From positions 135,745-199,744 of the forward strand of contig FMVL01000004.1 of the NCBI GenBank assembly GCA_900102235.1: a stretch of 64,000 nt of DNA, given 5' to 3'. Of the stretch, positions 23,913-33,216 are shown piece after piece. The position numbers were made by a program, and so were the translations under genes. The stretch is from Lachnospiraceae bacterium XBB2008. GTDB lineage: Bacteria; Bacillota; Clostridia; Lachnospirales; Lachnospiraceae. Numbering within the stretch: position 1 is the stretch's first letter; every line of letters begins with the position of its first letter. Below the pieces are notes generated by a model that saw only the letters and a program-made list of their open reading frames with translations, was not told the DNA's origin and searched no databases.

Positions 23913-24539
23913 TCAGAAGTTCACTCCCAGGGCGCGCAGTTTTTCGCACGCATCTTCGTATCCGGTGAATACTATCCCCTGCATTCCGTATGATTTTGCC
24001 GCTTCCACATTATCTTCCCTGTCGTCTATGAACACGCATTCCCCGAGGTTAAGTCCGTACTTTTCTGCAAGAGCATCAAATATCGCTCTGTCAGGTTTGA
24101 TCTCATGGATCATATAGGAAAAGATGTATCCGTCCAGCAGATCCAGGAAGTTGATCGCGCCTAATTCAACCGCACGCTTCTGTGCTCTTTCTCCGAAATT
24201 GGACAGCACATACACGCCGTAACCGGCTGTGCTTAAGTCTTTCAGCCAGCCTCTCGTATAGTCCCTTGGAGATGCAGACAGGACCGCACCGTCATAAAAC
24301 CGTTTGATAAGATCCCCTATCTCGGGAGCCTGTGATACCAGGAATTCAACCAGTTCGTCATGGCTTTTTACGCCACGGTCTTCTTCATTCCATACGCTCC
24401 AGTCACTGAAGATCGCCTTCATTACGGCCTTCTTTTCTTCAGGCGTAAAACCCAGGATATCCATGCTCACTTCGGGTGACCACCCTATCAAAACATTGCC
24501 CACGTCAAAGATTATATTTTTGATCATCATGTCTGTCAC
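23913..24539 (-). CDS. HAD-superfamily hydrolase (subfamily IA, YihX-like)
   Basis: About 205 residues. Motif I is IIFDVGNVLIGW, motif II VYVLSNFGER, and motif IV GECVFIDDREDNVEAA with the double Asp. The alpha-helical cap follows motif I, as in YihX-type sugar phosphatases. The start may be the GTG overlapping the ABC ATPase stop or the ATG pair 9-12 nt later (MIKNIIFDVG). Substrate unknown. It is coupled to the amino acid transporter genes upstream and the glycosylase downstream. Confidence 0.9.
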   Translation of the reverse strand: MTDMMIKNIIFDVGNVLIGWSPEVSMDILGFTPEEKKAVMKAIFSDWSVWNEEDRGVKSHDELVEFLVSQAPEIGDLIKRFYDGAVLSASPRDYTRGWLKDLSTAGYGVYVLSNFGERAQKRAVELGAINFLDLLDGYIFSYMIHEIKPDRAIFDALAEKYGLNLGECVFIDDREDNVEAAKSYGMQGIVFTGYEDACEKLRALGVNF

Positions 24540-25300
24540 GGCCTTATCATCCCGGATAAAAACTCGCGGGTCCGCTCTTCCTTCGGTGAATCGAAGATCT
24601 GGGCGGGCGTCCCTTCTTCCACGACCGATCCGCCTTCCATGAAAATGATCCTGTCTGCAGCTTCGCGGGCAAACCCCATCTCATGTGTGACTACGAGCAT
24701 CGTGGTACCTTCTTTTGCCAGTTTGAGAACAGTATCCAGAACTTCACCCGTAAGTTCGGGGTCAAGTGCGGACGTCGGCTCATCCAGAAGGATTATGTCC
24801 GGTTCGAGCGCAAGCGCACGGGCGATCGCAACTCTCTGCTGCTGCCCTCCCGAAAGTTCATCCGGATAGTAGTCCGCCCTTTCGGACAGGCCCACGCGTG
24901 CCAGGCACTCTTCGGCTTTCTTTCGCGCAAGCGCTTTATCCATGCGGTGTCCGACTGTCAACCCCTCGGTCACGTTGCCGAGCGCGGTCTTGTTCCTGAA
25001 CAGATTGAAGCTCTGAAAAACAAACCCCATATGGGATCTTAACTGCCTGATTTCATGCGCGGAAGCTCTGTGCAGATCGTAGGTTTCGGTCTTTTCATCC
25101 GCTCCGCCTTCGTCACATACGAAATCGAGGGTCCCTTCATCCGCTTTTTCCAGAAAAGATACACAGCGCAGCATCGTGGTCTTACCCGAACCCGAAGGTC
25201 CGATCACGGCCACGACCTCGCCTTTGTTCACCTGCAGGTCTATGCCCTGCAATACTTTTGTTTCTCCAAAAGATTTATTTAGATTTCTAACGGTTAACAT
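24536..25300 (-). CDS. Polar amino acid ABC transporter, ATP-binding protein
   Basis: GlnQ/HisP-type ATPase of 254 residues. Walker A is GPSGSGKTT (34-42), signature LSGGQQQRVAIARAL, Walker B IILLDEPTSALDPE, switch His in VVTHEMGFA. An insertion around 60-80 (DEGGADEKTE) lengthens it slightly. It follows the permease by 11 nt and completes a binding protein-permease-ATPase operon. Confidence 0.95.
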   Translation of the reverse strand: MLTVRNLNKSFGETKVLQGIDLQVNKGEVVAVIGPSGSGKTTMLRCVSFLEKADEGTLDFVCDEGGADEKTETYDLHRASAHEIRQLRSHMGFVFQSFNLFRNKTALGNVTEGLTVGHRMDKALARKKAEECLARVGLSERADYYPDELSGGQQQRVAIARALALEPDIILLDEPTSALDPELTGEVLDTVLKLAKEGTTMLVVTHEMGFAREAADRIIFMEGGSVVEEGTPAQIFDSPKEERTREFLSGMIRP

Positions 25301-25311
25301 AACTCATTCCA

Positions 25312-26028
25312 TCAAATACCGACCATCGGCTTTTTACGGCCCTTGGCGGTCACATTAGTGTTATCATGTGATCTCCATACCAGTTTCGACTCAAGATATC
25401 CCTGCAGCCAGGTGAGAAGCGTCGAGAAGACCAGATATATGAGTGCCGCTTCGCAGTACAGTGCAAACGGTTCATACGTGCGTGCCGCGATCTGCTGAGC
25501 CGATGTGAACAGTTCAACCACCGTGATGCTCGATGCTAAGGAAGTATCCTTGAGCAGACTGATCAGGTTGTTGAACAGGCTCGGGAAGGCGATCTTGAAC
25601 GCCTGCGGAAGCACTATATGAAAAAGTGTCTGCGGATAGTTTAAGCCCACCATGTACGCTGCTTCGGTCTGTCCCGCCGGTATCGCTTCGATAGCGGAGC
25701 GGAATACCTCGGCGTTATATGCAGCAAGATTTAAGCCGAACGCGAGCACGGCTGCAGGAAAAGCATCGATCATGATGCCTAAGCCCGGCAACCCGAAAAA
25801 GATGATGAACAGCTGAACTATCAGCGGAGTTCCTCTGAATATCCAGATATAAATGAACGCTATCTCTTTCAGAACGCGGATGCGCATCACCTGAACAAGG
25901 GCAAGTATGAGCCCCAGTACAAGGCTTACCGCAAACGAAAGGATCGTGAGCGGGATGGTCACCTTGATGCCGGGGATCAATATCTTGGTAAAAGACGACA
26001 GCAGGATTCCTACAAGTCTCTCACTCAT
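25312..26028 (-). CDS. Polar amino acid ABC transporter, permease
   Basis: 238 residues, about five membrane helices, HisM/GlnP family. The EAA loop reads EAAYMVGLNYPQTLFHIVLP, and IFRGTPLIVQLFIIFFGLP is the typical sequence of this family. Only one permease gene is present, so it likely works as a homodimer. Ligand unknown (cystine, glutamine or similar). Confidence 0.95.
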   Translation of the reverse strand: MSERLVGILLSSFTKILIPGIKVTIPLTILSFAVSLVLGLILALVQVMRIRVLKEIAFIYIWIFRGTPLIVQLFIIFFGLPGLGIMIDAFPAAVLAFGLNLAAYNAEVFRSAIEAIPAGQTEAAYMVGLNYPQTLFHIVLPQAFKIAFPSLFNNLISLLKDTSLASSITVVELFTSAQQIAARTYEPFALYCEAALIYLVFSTLLTWLQGYLESKLVWRSHDNTNVTAKGRKKPMVGI

Positions 26029-26037
26029 TTTTTTACC

Positions 26038-26850
26038 TTATTCCTGTGATATATCCGCTCCGAAATATTTTTCAGAAAGTTCCGTAAGTTTCCCGTCGAC
26101 CGCCAGTTCAAGAATGGCCTGGTCGATGGCTGCGCGAAGAGTATCGTTATCCGAGCCCTTAACAAGCGGGATGGATACTTCGGATGCGTCTTCAGTAAGC
26201 GCAACTATCTTGATCGGTGCGTCAGGGTGTTCTGCGAGATAATCATAGAATGAGACCTCTGCGTTCAATGTGGCGTCCACTCTGCCTGACAGGACCATGT
26301 CGATGGTCTCAGAAAGTGTATCCACATTCTGTACGTCAGCGCCGTACTTGACCGCGAGATCAGCATATGTTGAACCCAGTGAATTACTGGTCAGTTTTCC
26401 TTCCAAGTCTTCAAAAGATGTAATATCGGTGTTGTCGTCCGCTACTACCAAAGCAGTCTTAATGTAAGCATAGGCAGTGGTAAAATCATACTTCTCCTTA
26501 CGTTCGGGAGTGATCTCCACGCCGTTTATGATGCAGTCGTATCTGCCTCCGTCGAGTCCCGTGAACAGACCGTCCCATTCACCCTCGACAAATTCCGCCT
26601 GTACTCCGAGCTTGTCCGCTATCGCACGGCCCACCTCGGTGTCGTAACCTACGAGTTCTCCGCTCTCGTCGTGATAAGTCCAGGGAGCCCACTGTCCCTC
26701 CATTGCGATCACAAGCTTGCCGTCTCTCTGAATACGGCCGAGATGATCGAGTTCTGAGTCCGATGCGGGATTTGATCCGCATCCTGTCAGCATTACAAGG
26801 CTGTTTGCCAATGTAAATGCCATAAGTAAACCAATGATCCTTTTGCGCAT
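26038..26850 (-). CDS. Polar amino acid ABC transporter, substrate-binding lipoprotein
   Basis: 270 residues. Signal peptide with lipobox LTGC, then a type-II periplasmic-binding fold of the SBP_bac_3 family: GKLVIAMEGQWAPWTYHDE, YDTEVGRAIADKLGVQAEF, DCIINGVEITPERKEKYDF. Anchored outside the membrane, it delivers an amino acid to the permease encoded next. AAAGGAG precedes the ATG. First gene of the transporter operon. Confidence 0.95.
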   Translation of the reverse strand: MRKRIIGLLMAFTLANSLVMLTGCGSNPASDSELDHLGRIQRDGKLVIAMEGQWAPWTYHDESGELVGYDTEVGRAIADKLGVQAEFVEGEWDGLFTGLDGGRYDCIINGVEITPERKEKYDFTTAYAYIKTALVVADDNTDITSFEDLEGKLTSNSLGSTYADLAVKYGADVQNVDTLSETIDMVLSGRVDATLNAEVSFYDYLAEHPDAPIKIVALTEDASEVSIPLVKGSDNDTLRAAIDQAILELAVDGKLTELSEKYFGADISQE

Positions 26851-26868
26851 TTTGTTTTCTCCTTTCGA

Positions 26869-26891
26869 AAGTCCGAAATCATTCCGGACTT
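26869..26891 (-). terminator. Hairpin after the cation antiporter gene (weak terminator)
   Basis: 7-bp inverted repeat AAGTCCG/CGGACTT with a 9-nt loop, overlapping the antiporter stop and followed by TTTCG on the minus strand. The T-run is short, so termination is only possible. Confidence 0.4.
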
Positions 26892-28146
26892 AAGCAAACT
26901 GAAATATTACATACCCCGCATAAATTCCGAGTAATGCGAAGCCTTGAGCTCTGTATATCCTTCCCTTGATGAGTGCGGGCAGACACATGATGAGCATGAC
27001 CGCGACCATGACGGGTATGTCCACTACCAGCGAAGCATTGATCCCGGCGATGGTCTTTTCCACAGGAATATGGAAAGGTGCAAGTGTTACTGCCAGTCCG
27101 CTGACCAGCACGAGGTTGAAAAGATTCGCTCCGATGACGTTACCGAGGCTTAAGTCGCTGTGCCCCTTTACTAAGGATGTGATAGCCGTAACGAGCTCGG
27201 GAAGCGAGGTTCCGAGAGCCACGAATGTAAGGGCTATTACCGACTGGGGTACGCCTGCTGCCTCTGCGATCAGCGTGCCGTTGTCCACGAGCAGGTTTGC
27301 GCCGATAGCGATGACGGCGGCACCGAGTACCAACCGGCCTATATTCATGATCAGGTCATTCTTCGGTTCCTTTTTGGCAGCGGATCCAGCCGGTGCTTCG
27401 GTATCGGCCGGTGGTTCCTCAGAAGAAACGTCCGTCGGGGCATCATCTCCGATCGATCTGTCGGGAATATTGTCCTCCTCACCGACTTTATCGAGCACGT
27501 TCTCTATATATTCGTCGGTCATGCGGCTGGACTCGGGATCCTGAGGAGTTTCGGTGAGACCGATGACCTCATCATCCCCGGCACCGGAGCGCGTATCAGG
27601 CATCGAACGGGTTACGTCACCGTCCATGGCCATCGCACGTGTACCATCCGAACCCGCCTTGGCGGCGACCATCCCTTCGCGGGCCTGCTTAACGCAGATG
27701 ATCATATAGGATACAAATATCGCAAGCAGGATGATGCCCACAGGTCTGGAAAAATATCCTGTCGCATAAGCCACGGCTATGTAGAGGATCGCGGCCCCGA
27801 AGAAGAATGTTATCGGTACCTTAAGTGATTTTTTCTCGACTGCCGCAGGTCTGAAAGCCATCGTAACAGCCGCCACAAGAGCTGTGTTACATATGATCGA
27901 CCCTATCGCATTACCGTATGCCATATCGCTGGCTCCCGCAGTGAGCGCCGCAGTGGATGACACCATTACTTCGGGGATCGTTGTTCCTATGGATACGACG
28001 GTCGCACCTATCAGGATCTCGGGCATATGGAACCGCCTCGCTATCCCGCAGGATCCGTCAACGAACCAGTCCCCGCCTTTTACCAGACAGATCAGTCCGA
28101 TTATGAACAGGAAAATCTCAATTACTATAGCCGGTAATCCGAACAT
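26890..28146 (-). CDS. Calcium/sodium antiporter family protein (CaCA, YrbG-like)
   Basis: 418 residues with two sets of about five membrane helices. Alpha repeats: GNAIGSIICNTAL in the first half and GNVIGANLFNLVLV in the second, each with the conserved helix-break region (VSIGTTIPEVMVS, VALGTSLPELVTA). The halves are joined by an acidic cytoplasmic loop of about 90 residues (roughly 180-275), longer than in E. coli YrbG. Exchanges Ca2+ or another cation for Na+ or H+. It lies 1 nt after the esterase stop. Confidence 0.93.
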   Translation of the reverse strand: MFGLPAIVIEIFLFIIGLICLVKGGDWFVDGSCGIARRFHMPEILIGATVVSIGTTIPEVMVSSTAALTAGASDMAYGNAIGSIICNTALVAAVTMAFRPAAVEKKSLKVPITFFFGAAILYIAVAYATGYFSRPVGIILLAIFVSYMIICVKQAREGMVAAKAGSDGTRAMAMDGDVTRSMPDTRSGAGDDEVIGLTETPQDPESSRMTDEYIENVLDKVGEEDNIPDRSIGDDAPTDVSSEEPPADTEAPAGSAAKKEPKNDLIMNIGRLVLGAAVIAIGANLLVDNGTLIAEAAGVPQSVIALTFVALGTSLPELVTAITSLVKGHSDLSLGNVIGANLFNLVLVSGLAVTLAPFHIPVEKTIAGINASLVVDIPVMVAVMLIMCLPALIKGRIYRAQGFALLGIYAGYVIFQFA

Positions 28147-28147
28147 T

Positions 28148-29254
28148 TTATAATACCCCCAGTCTGTTTATCTCATTTATGATTACATCCGCACACCTAA
28201 GATGGTGGGATGCGCCGGGATGCCAGTGGGCGCCCAGTTCGTTTTCGGGACATTCAGGCAGGGCCTGATACCACACTCTCGCATCTCCGCTCTCTATCTT
28301 GTATCGCTCAATGGCTTCCATTATGAAAGGCTCCATGAGCGGTCCGCACATGCCGTATACCCAAATGATATACGCATCCGGGTTTTTCCCACGGATCAGA
28401 TTAAGGAAATTCACTATGGAATCCTCGAATCTCTTTTTCGATTCCGGATCCCAACCCTCTGGTGTAATAGAAGCCTGCTTATATGTTTTCCCCGTATCGG
28501 GATCCGTCCAAGCGGGACTGTCGGTTGACGCTCCGTCGTTCGTTCCCAGATTCACTATGACCAGATCAGGCTTCCATGCGGCAAAATCCCACTCTTCATG
28601 GGCTCCGAGCGCTCCGTTCATCTCGTCTGTGAGCACGCCGCAAACCTGCGTATAGTAATCGGGGATGTTGCAATGAATATTGTTATCCCAACCGCAATAT
28701 ACTCCCCAGCCGCTCTGTGACACGATCGAATAATCCGCGTCATAACGCTTAGCGATCGTTAGTCCGTAATGGGCGTTTAGTCCGAAGATACCCGCGCACC
28801 AGTCGTGAATATCACTCGATCCGGTCAGTCCCTCGCCGCTCGTAAGCGAATCGCCGACTATCTCTATTTTGCAGGATTTGGGAATAACGGGCTGAAGCAC
28901 GCAGTCGGTCTCGATGCCGTATACGAGGAGTTTTCTCACGTGATCGTCCTGAATGGGCTGAACCTCAATGATGACAGTCACCGTCTTAAGCTCGCCGACG
29001 GGCATATCCCTGTAAAGGCAGAATTTATTCCTGCCCTTGGGAATCATGAATCTCTGTATCAGGAATCCGTCAAGTTCGACCCTTAAGTACATCTCCCTGA
29101 TGCTATAATCGCACTCAAGGTCGATCCAGCACTCGGTCGAATCGGTATCGAACTCAAGTCCCGAAGCAGTCCAGAAAAGCGGCATCGGAACGGTCTTGAC
29201 AGTCCTGCCGTATACTCTGATATGATCGGAGTCGGTGGGGAGGTAATTATACAT
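28148..29254 (-). CDS. SGNH/GDSL esterase resembling carbohydrate esterase family 2
   Basis: 368 residues with no signal peptide, so cytoplasmic. Residues 1-125 form a beta-rich N-terminal domain like the jelly-roll of CE2. The SGNH part follows: IEIVGDSLTSGEG with the nucleophile Ser, LVIVNLGTNDGAS, and AHWHPGASHH with the catalytic His. Block V lacks the usual Asp, in line with the Ser-His dyad of CE2. A role in deacetylating sugars or oligosaccharides taken up by the cell is likely but inferred. It lies between argF and the antiporter gene with gaps of 1 nt. Confidence 0.85.
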   Translation of the reverse strand: MYNYLPTDSDHIRVYGRTVKTVPMPLFWTASGLEFDTDSTECWIDLECDYSIREMYLRVELDGFLIQRFMIPKGRNKFCLYRDMPVGELKTVTVIIEVQPIQDDHVRKLLVYGIETDCVLQPVIPKSCKIEIVGDSLTSGEGLTGSSDIHDWCAGIFGLNAHYGLTIAKRYDADYSIVSQSGWGVYCGWDNNIHCNIPDYYTQVCGVLTDEMNGALGAHEEWDFAAWKPDLVIVNLGTNDGASTDSPAWTDPDTGKTYKQASITPEGWDPESKKRFEDSIVNFLNLIRGKNPDAYIIWVYGMCGPLMEPFIMEAIERYKIESGDARVWYQALPECPENELGAHWHPGASHHLRCADVIINEINRLGVL

Positions 29255-29255
29255 A

Positions 29256-30269
29256 TCAGCCTCCGAGAGTGGCTTTCATGATAGCCTTGATGGTATGCAT
29301 GCGGTTCTCTGCCTCATCGAATACAACGGATCTTTCACCTTCGAATACTTCATTGGTAACTTCCAGCTCACACAGGCCGAATTTCTCATAGACCTGACGT
29401 CCGACTGCGGTATTCAGGTCATGGAATGCGGGCAGGCAGTGCATGAACAACGCTCTGTCGGATGCATGTTCAAAGCACTCCTTGCGGACCTGATAAGGTT
29501 TAAGTTCACGGATACGCTCAGCCCATACTTCCTCGGGCTCACCCATGGATACCCATACATCGGTATAGATGACATCGGCACCGCGGCATGCACTTTCCAC
29601 ATCATCCGTAAGAGTGATGCTTCCTCCGGTCTTTGCCGCAAGGTCTTTTGCATATCTTACGAGTTTTTCATCGGGATAGTACTTCGGTGATGTGCATGCG
29701 ACGAAGTCAAAACCGAGTTTAGCGCTCGTAACCATGAGGGAGTTGCCCATGTTATATCGGGCATCGCCCATATATACGAATCTTATGTCCTTCAGTTCAC
29801 CGAGATGCTCACGCATGGTGAGAAGGTCGGCAAGCATCTGAGTGGGATGGAATTCATTGGTCAGACCGTTCCAGACGGGAACACCGGCGTATCTTGCCAG
29901 TTCCTCAACGATATCCTGGCCATAGCCGCGATACTCTATTCCGTCATACATGCGGCCGAGTACTCTTGCCGAATCCGCGATAGATTCCTTACGTCCGATC
30001 TGCGAACATGAGGGATCGAGATATGTCACGTTCATTCCGAGATCGTAACCTGCCACTTCAAAAGAGCATCTCGTTCTGGTACTTGTCTTTTCAAATATCA
30101 GCGCTATGTTCTTGCCGCGCAGGGTATCGTGGGCTATGCCCTTTTTCTTCTGGTCCTTGAGCTCGGCAGCCAGATCCACGAGATAGAGGATCTCCTCGGG
30201 CTCATAATCCATCAGTTTCAGAAAGTTTCTTCCTTTTAAAGAAATATCGTTTCTCATCTCACTCCTCAT
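29256..30269 (-). CDS. argF: Ornithine carbamoyltransferase
   Basis: Makes citrulline from ornithine and carbamoyl phosphate in arginine biosynthesis (or the reverse in catabolism). Carbamoyl-phosphate site STRTR at 63-67, HPTQ at 141-144, and the HCLP motif in [10 protein letters not shown]. About 335 residues, the normal length. The first ATG overlaps the upstream stop (ATGA); a second in-frame ATG at 30257 has AGGAG 4 nt before it and is equally likely. It directly follows a flagellar-type small gene, an odd neighbour for a biosynthetic enzyme. Confidence 0.97.
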   Translation of the reverse strand: MRSEMRNDISLKGRNFLKLMDYEPEEILYLVDLAAELKDQKKKGIAHDTLRGKNIALIFEKTSTRTRCSFEVAGYDLGMNVTYLDPSCSQIGRKESIADSARVLGRMYDGIEYRGYGQDIVEELARYAGVPVWNGLTNEFHPTQMLADLLTMREHLGELKDIRFVYMGDARYNMGNSLMVTSAKLGFDFVACTSPKYYPDEKLVRYAKDLAAKTGGSITLTDDVESACRGADVIYTDVWVSMGEPEEVWAERIRELKPYQVRKECFEHASDRALFMHCLPAFHDLNTAVGRQVYEKFGLCELEVTNEVFEGERSVVFDEAENRMHTIKAIMKATLGG

Positions 30270-30757
30270 TTCCGTCGTTTATTATCCACAAAAACAGGCG
30301 CTGCAAGTCCTGTATTGTTCATGGTCCGGTGGTACTTATCCACAGCGGTGGGCGCAGACACGTATGTTTTGGCCGGTTTCCCGGCCTGTACCAGGCGGTC
30401 TATGCGGGACTGGAGCCTCATCTCGGAAGCCTGGATCAGCGCCGTTTTATCGGTAACGGCTGTTATCAGGCTCTGGATCCTGCGAAGCTGCTCAGAATAA
30501 TCTCTGGGACTTTCCTTAAGCGCAGGGGATACTCTGTCGTACAGCGCCGTGAACCCGTCGTCCAGAAGTCCCAGTTGTTCGATGATCTCGCCCTTTTCGG
30601 CGCAGAGTTTATTGTACCCGTCTATGTCGAGCTGCTCGCCGCACATGCATTTCTCATGTTCGGTGCATATCTCCTGAACACGTGTAAGAAGTTTATTCTT
30701 CTTTTCCAGAGAGTCGGCAAGTATCGTAAGATACCGCTCAAGATCGGTGCTTTCCAT
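30266..30757 (-). CDS. Small helical FlgN-like protein of the flagellar operon
   Basis: About 163 residues, mostly alpha-helical ([21 protein letters not shown], then [19 protein letters not shown]), resembling FlgN/FliT-type chaperones in shape more than in clear motif. The ATG at 30755-30757 is preferred because the longer frame begins inside the terminator hairpin after csrA, although the GGAGG upstream is rather far (about 16 nt). It lies after csrA and couples to argF by ATGA. A flagellar function is inferred from position. Confidence 0.65.
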   Translation of the reverse strand: MESTDLERYLTILADSLEKKNKLLTRVQEICTEHEKCMCGEQLDIDGYNKLCAEKGEIIEQLGLLDDGFTALYDRVSPALKESPRDYSEQLRRIQSLITAVTDKTALIQASEMRLQSRIDRLVQAGKPAKTYVSAPTAVDKYHRTMNNTGLAAPVFVDNKRRK

Positions 30758-30820
30758 TTTCGCTGAATGAGTTCCTCCGCAGTAAGTGGAGTATAGCATA
30801 GATACCACAGCAAAATCAAA

Positions 30821-30843
30821 GGGCCGCCGCAAAGCGGCAGCCC
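30821..30843 (-). terminator. Probable terminator after csrA
   Basis: 10-bp G/C-rich stem with one mismatch (30821-30830 with 30834-30843) and a 3-nt loop, followed on the minus strand by TTTGATTTTG. It may be partial, as a flagellar-like gene continues downstream. Confidence 0.6.
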
Positions 30844-30867
30844 ATCAGATCCTGTAAATAACCGCGA

Positions 30868-31086
30868 TCACAGTCCGAGACTCTTTAATGCATCCATAGT
30901 CGAAGCATCGGACGAAGCCTTGTTTGCTTCCTGGATCTGCAGATATACTTCCTTACGATATACCGGTATCTCGCGCGGAGCTTCGATACCTATTTTTACC
31001 TGATCACCCTTAACTTCGAGGATGGTCACCTCTACATTGTTGTTGATGATCAGAGCTTCGTTCTTTTTACGTGATAATGCGAGCAT
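30868..31086 (-). CDS. csrA: Carbon storage/flagellar translational regulator CsrA
   Basis: 72-residue dimeric RNA-binding protein starting MLALSRKKNEALIINNNVEV, with the typical IGIEAPREIPVYRKEVY. In Bacillus it represses translation of flagellin by binding GGA motifs in the hag leader and is held off by FliW. Here it follows fliW by a few bases, and a matching two-site leader is seen upstream of the flagellin gene at the left edge. The C-terminal 15 residues form a short tail. Confidence 0.97.
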   Translation of the reverse strand: MLALSRKKNEALIINNNVEVTILEVKGDQVKIGIEAPREIPVYRKEVYLQIQEANKASSDASTMDALKSLGL

Positions 31087-31092
31087 TCCCGA

Positions 31093-31554
31093 TCACCCCT
31101 CTTTCGCTTTCTTTGCTGCCGCAAGCTTGTCATATATAGGATACTTAACCTTGTATTCGTCACTCTCGATGATGATCTGACAACCCTTGCAGGTAGCTGA
31201 GTTAACGATAACGGGTCCGCGGAGATTGACGGTCATCTTCTCGATCTCATGAGGGATGGTCATGGTAACGAGGACTATCATATCCTCGTCATTCATCTCT
31301 CCGAGAGGCTTTAAGAGTTCATCATCAACGCTGGGATTATAATCTTCCTTAACGATAAGGGGGTTGAGCACGGGCATGGCGAATCCGGGTTCCTCAACGG
31401 ACTGGAGCCATTTAACGGTATTGCTGCCCTGTTCCTCATCATACAGAAGTACGAAATGTTGCAGATCGGGGAAACCTATTATTCCGCCGGGGAATTCAAT
31501 GACTTTGGACTCATCGATCTCGATCTCGCCAAAAGCTCTGGTCATCATTTGCAT
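31093..31554 (-). CDS. fliW: Flagellar assembly factor FliW
   Basis: Binds either flagellin or CsrA, releasing CsrA from the flagellin mRNA when free flagellin is low. Family features: FGEIEIDESKVIEFPGGIIGFPDL near the N-terminus and MTVNLRGPVIVNSATCKGCQ near residue 110. ATG at 31552-31554 has GGAGGG 7 nt upstream; an in-frame TTG 15 nt earlier is part of that site and is rejected. Immediately upstream of csrA. Confidence 0.97.
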   Translation of the reverse strand: MQMMTRAFGEIEIDESKVIEFPGGIIGFPDLQHFVLLYDEEQGSNTVKWLQSVEEPGFAMPVLNPLIVKEDYNPSVDDELLKPLGEMNDEDMIVLVTMTIPHEIEKMTVNLRGPVIVNSATCKGCQIIIESDEYKVKYPIYDKLAAAKKAKEG

Positions 31555-31599
31555 AAACTTACCCTCCAATTTACGTAATCAAGATCCTTCATGACTTAC

Positions 31600-31617
31600 G
31601 TGCGAATCCGTTCGCAC
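31600..31617 (-). promoter_or_regulatory. GGA-loop hairpin upstream of fliW
   Basis: Perfect 7-bp stem GTGCGAA/TTCGCAC with a CGGA loop on the minus strand, between flgL and fliW, about 45 nt before the fliW start. A GGA in a short loop is the geometry CsrA binds, so autoregulation is possible. It might also be an mRNA-processing or stability element. Confidence 0.5.
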
Positions 31618-31638
31618 TCATAAATAAAATATACATCT

Positions 31639-33177
31639 TTAGATGTAATTAATCAAACTATTCTGCATGATCTTGCTGGTAGCCATGAGCGCCGCATCAT
31701 AGGTCGTCTCGGCCGCCGTCAGAAGAACAGCCACCTCTGTCATGTCGATGCCTTCGTTCTCTTCCTGGAGTTCCTTGAACGTGGATTTCTGCTCCTCGAG
31801 TCTGGCACTGATGAGTTCAAGTCTCGTGGACCTGGTGCCGTTCTTGGTGATCGCAACGTTTGTGCTGTCGAGGTAGTTCTGGTATCTGGTGATCTGATCG
31901 CCGAAGCGCTTGCTCACGGCATCACGGATGTATGTATAAGCCTTATCGGCCGCATCGAGTCTTGTTTTGCAATCCTTGTAATCAGCCGTACCCTCTACAT
32001 AGCCTTTAAGTTCTTCCTTGAGATCGGAACGGATCTTCTCGATCTCGGTGAACTGGTTCACTATATCCTTTAAGTCGTCTAAGTCTCTCTGAACGGCGGG
32101 ATCGAACACTTCGTGAGCATTGGTATTTACCTGAATGGTCTGATTGTATCCGACATCGTATACTATCTCGGTATTTACGTTGCCGCCCGCATTATAGGTG
32201 ATGTTCTTGCTCGCATCCGCAGGGTCCACCTTGGTGCACTCGAAATAGTGCTGGGGATTAAGATCTCCCACTTCCCAGTTTCTCTTCTGATAATCCACGG
32301 ATACGGAACCGCCGTCGGTGAAGACCGTGCTCAGGTTATCGGCGATATCGGGAGTAAAAATGATCTCACCGGTAGTAGGGATGAAAAATGCCGTAGGGGT
32401 GTTCGTTCCGGTAGCCGTGATCATCTGCCCGTATGCAAGTTCAGCGGATGCGACGGTGGTGATACCGGCGGTGAATACGGTTGAAGTGATATCTGTTCCG
32501 TCCTTGTCCTTGATCGTAAGTGCGGGAGCAACACTTGAATCAACATCTCTGTATGAAAGCCTGAGCCTGTGGATCTCCACATTTTGGATATCCAGTTCGT
32601 CGACGGTCAGCGCGTTGGCCTTAGTATCGAAAACGCTGTAATCGGTATAACTGAAGCTGTCGAGCTGAGCCTCTTTGAGATTCTCGGTTATCTGATATAT
32701 GGGCTCCTGATTGGCCTTGTCTATCTGCTCCTTCTGGAGTGTCAGGGGAGTATCGGTCCTGTATCCGGTGAAGATGTATCTGCCCGCATAGTCCTGATTA
32801 CCTGTAGCAAACACTTCATTGGTATAGGACTCGATCTGCGTAAGGAGCACGTTCATGTCGGAAGCGGTGTAGTCCTTGTTAACGCCGGTCTGAACCTGTG
32901 TATAGAGGTTCGTATACACCTTGGTGATGGTATCAAGCGACTTGGCCGTTACATCCAGCCACTGATTTGCATCCGGGGCATTCTTGTCATAGTACTGGTT
33001 TGCCGTAGATACGTTGCTTCTGAGTCTCAGTGCACGGATCGCGATAACGGGATCGTCCGAAGGACGTGTGATCTTGGACTGACTGGTGAGCTGTGTATTG
33101 TATTTATCTTCGGATATCTTGGTCTGATTGATGTTATACAGAGAGTTTCTCTGCATTATCTTATTCGTCATTCTCAT
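31639..33177 (-). CDS. flgL: Flagellar hook-associated protein 3 FlgL
   Basis: Second junction protein between hook and filament. N-terminal flagellin-like helices: NKIMQRNSLYNINQTKISED, TRPSDDPVIAIRALRLR. C-terminal ELQEENEGIDMTEVAVLLTA, then ATSKIMQNSLINYI is the D0 helix. 512 residues, longer than the enteric protein owing to a larger middle domain. GAGG precedes the ATG. Follows flgK by about 40 nt. Confidence 0.96.
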   Translation of the reverse strand: MRMTNKIMQRNSLYNINQTKISEDKYNTQLTSQSKITRPSDDPVIAIRALRLRSNVSTANQYYDKNAPDANQWLDVTAKSLDTITKVYTNLYTQVQTGVNKDYTASDMNVLLTQIESYTNEVFATGNQDYAGRYIFTGYRTDTPLTLQKEQIDKANQEPIYQITENLKEAQLDSFSYTDYSVFDTKANALTVDELDIQNVEIHRLRLSYRDVDSSVAPALTIKDKDGTDITSTVFTAGITTVASAELAYGQMITATGTNTPTAFFIPTTGEIIFTPDIADNLSTVFTDGGSVSVDYQKRNWEVGDLNPQHYFECTKVDPADASKNITYNAGGNVNTEIVYDVGYNQTIQVNTNAHEVFDPAVQRDLDDLKDIVNQFTEIEKIRSDLKEELKGYVEGTADYKDCKTRLDAADKAYTYIRDAVSKRFGDQITRYQNYLDSTNVAITKNGTRSTRLELISARLEEQKSTFKELQEENEGIDMTEVAVLLTAAETTYDAALMATSKIMQNSLINYI

Positions 33178-33216
33178 GGTTTTTACCTCATTTTATAACG
33201 GCTCTGCCCGGCTCAA

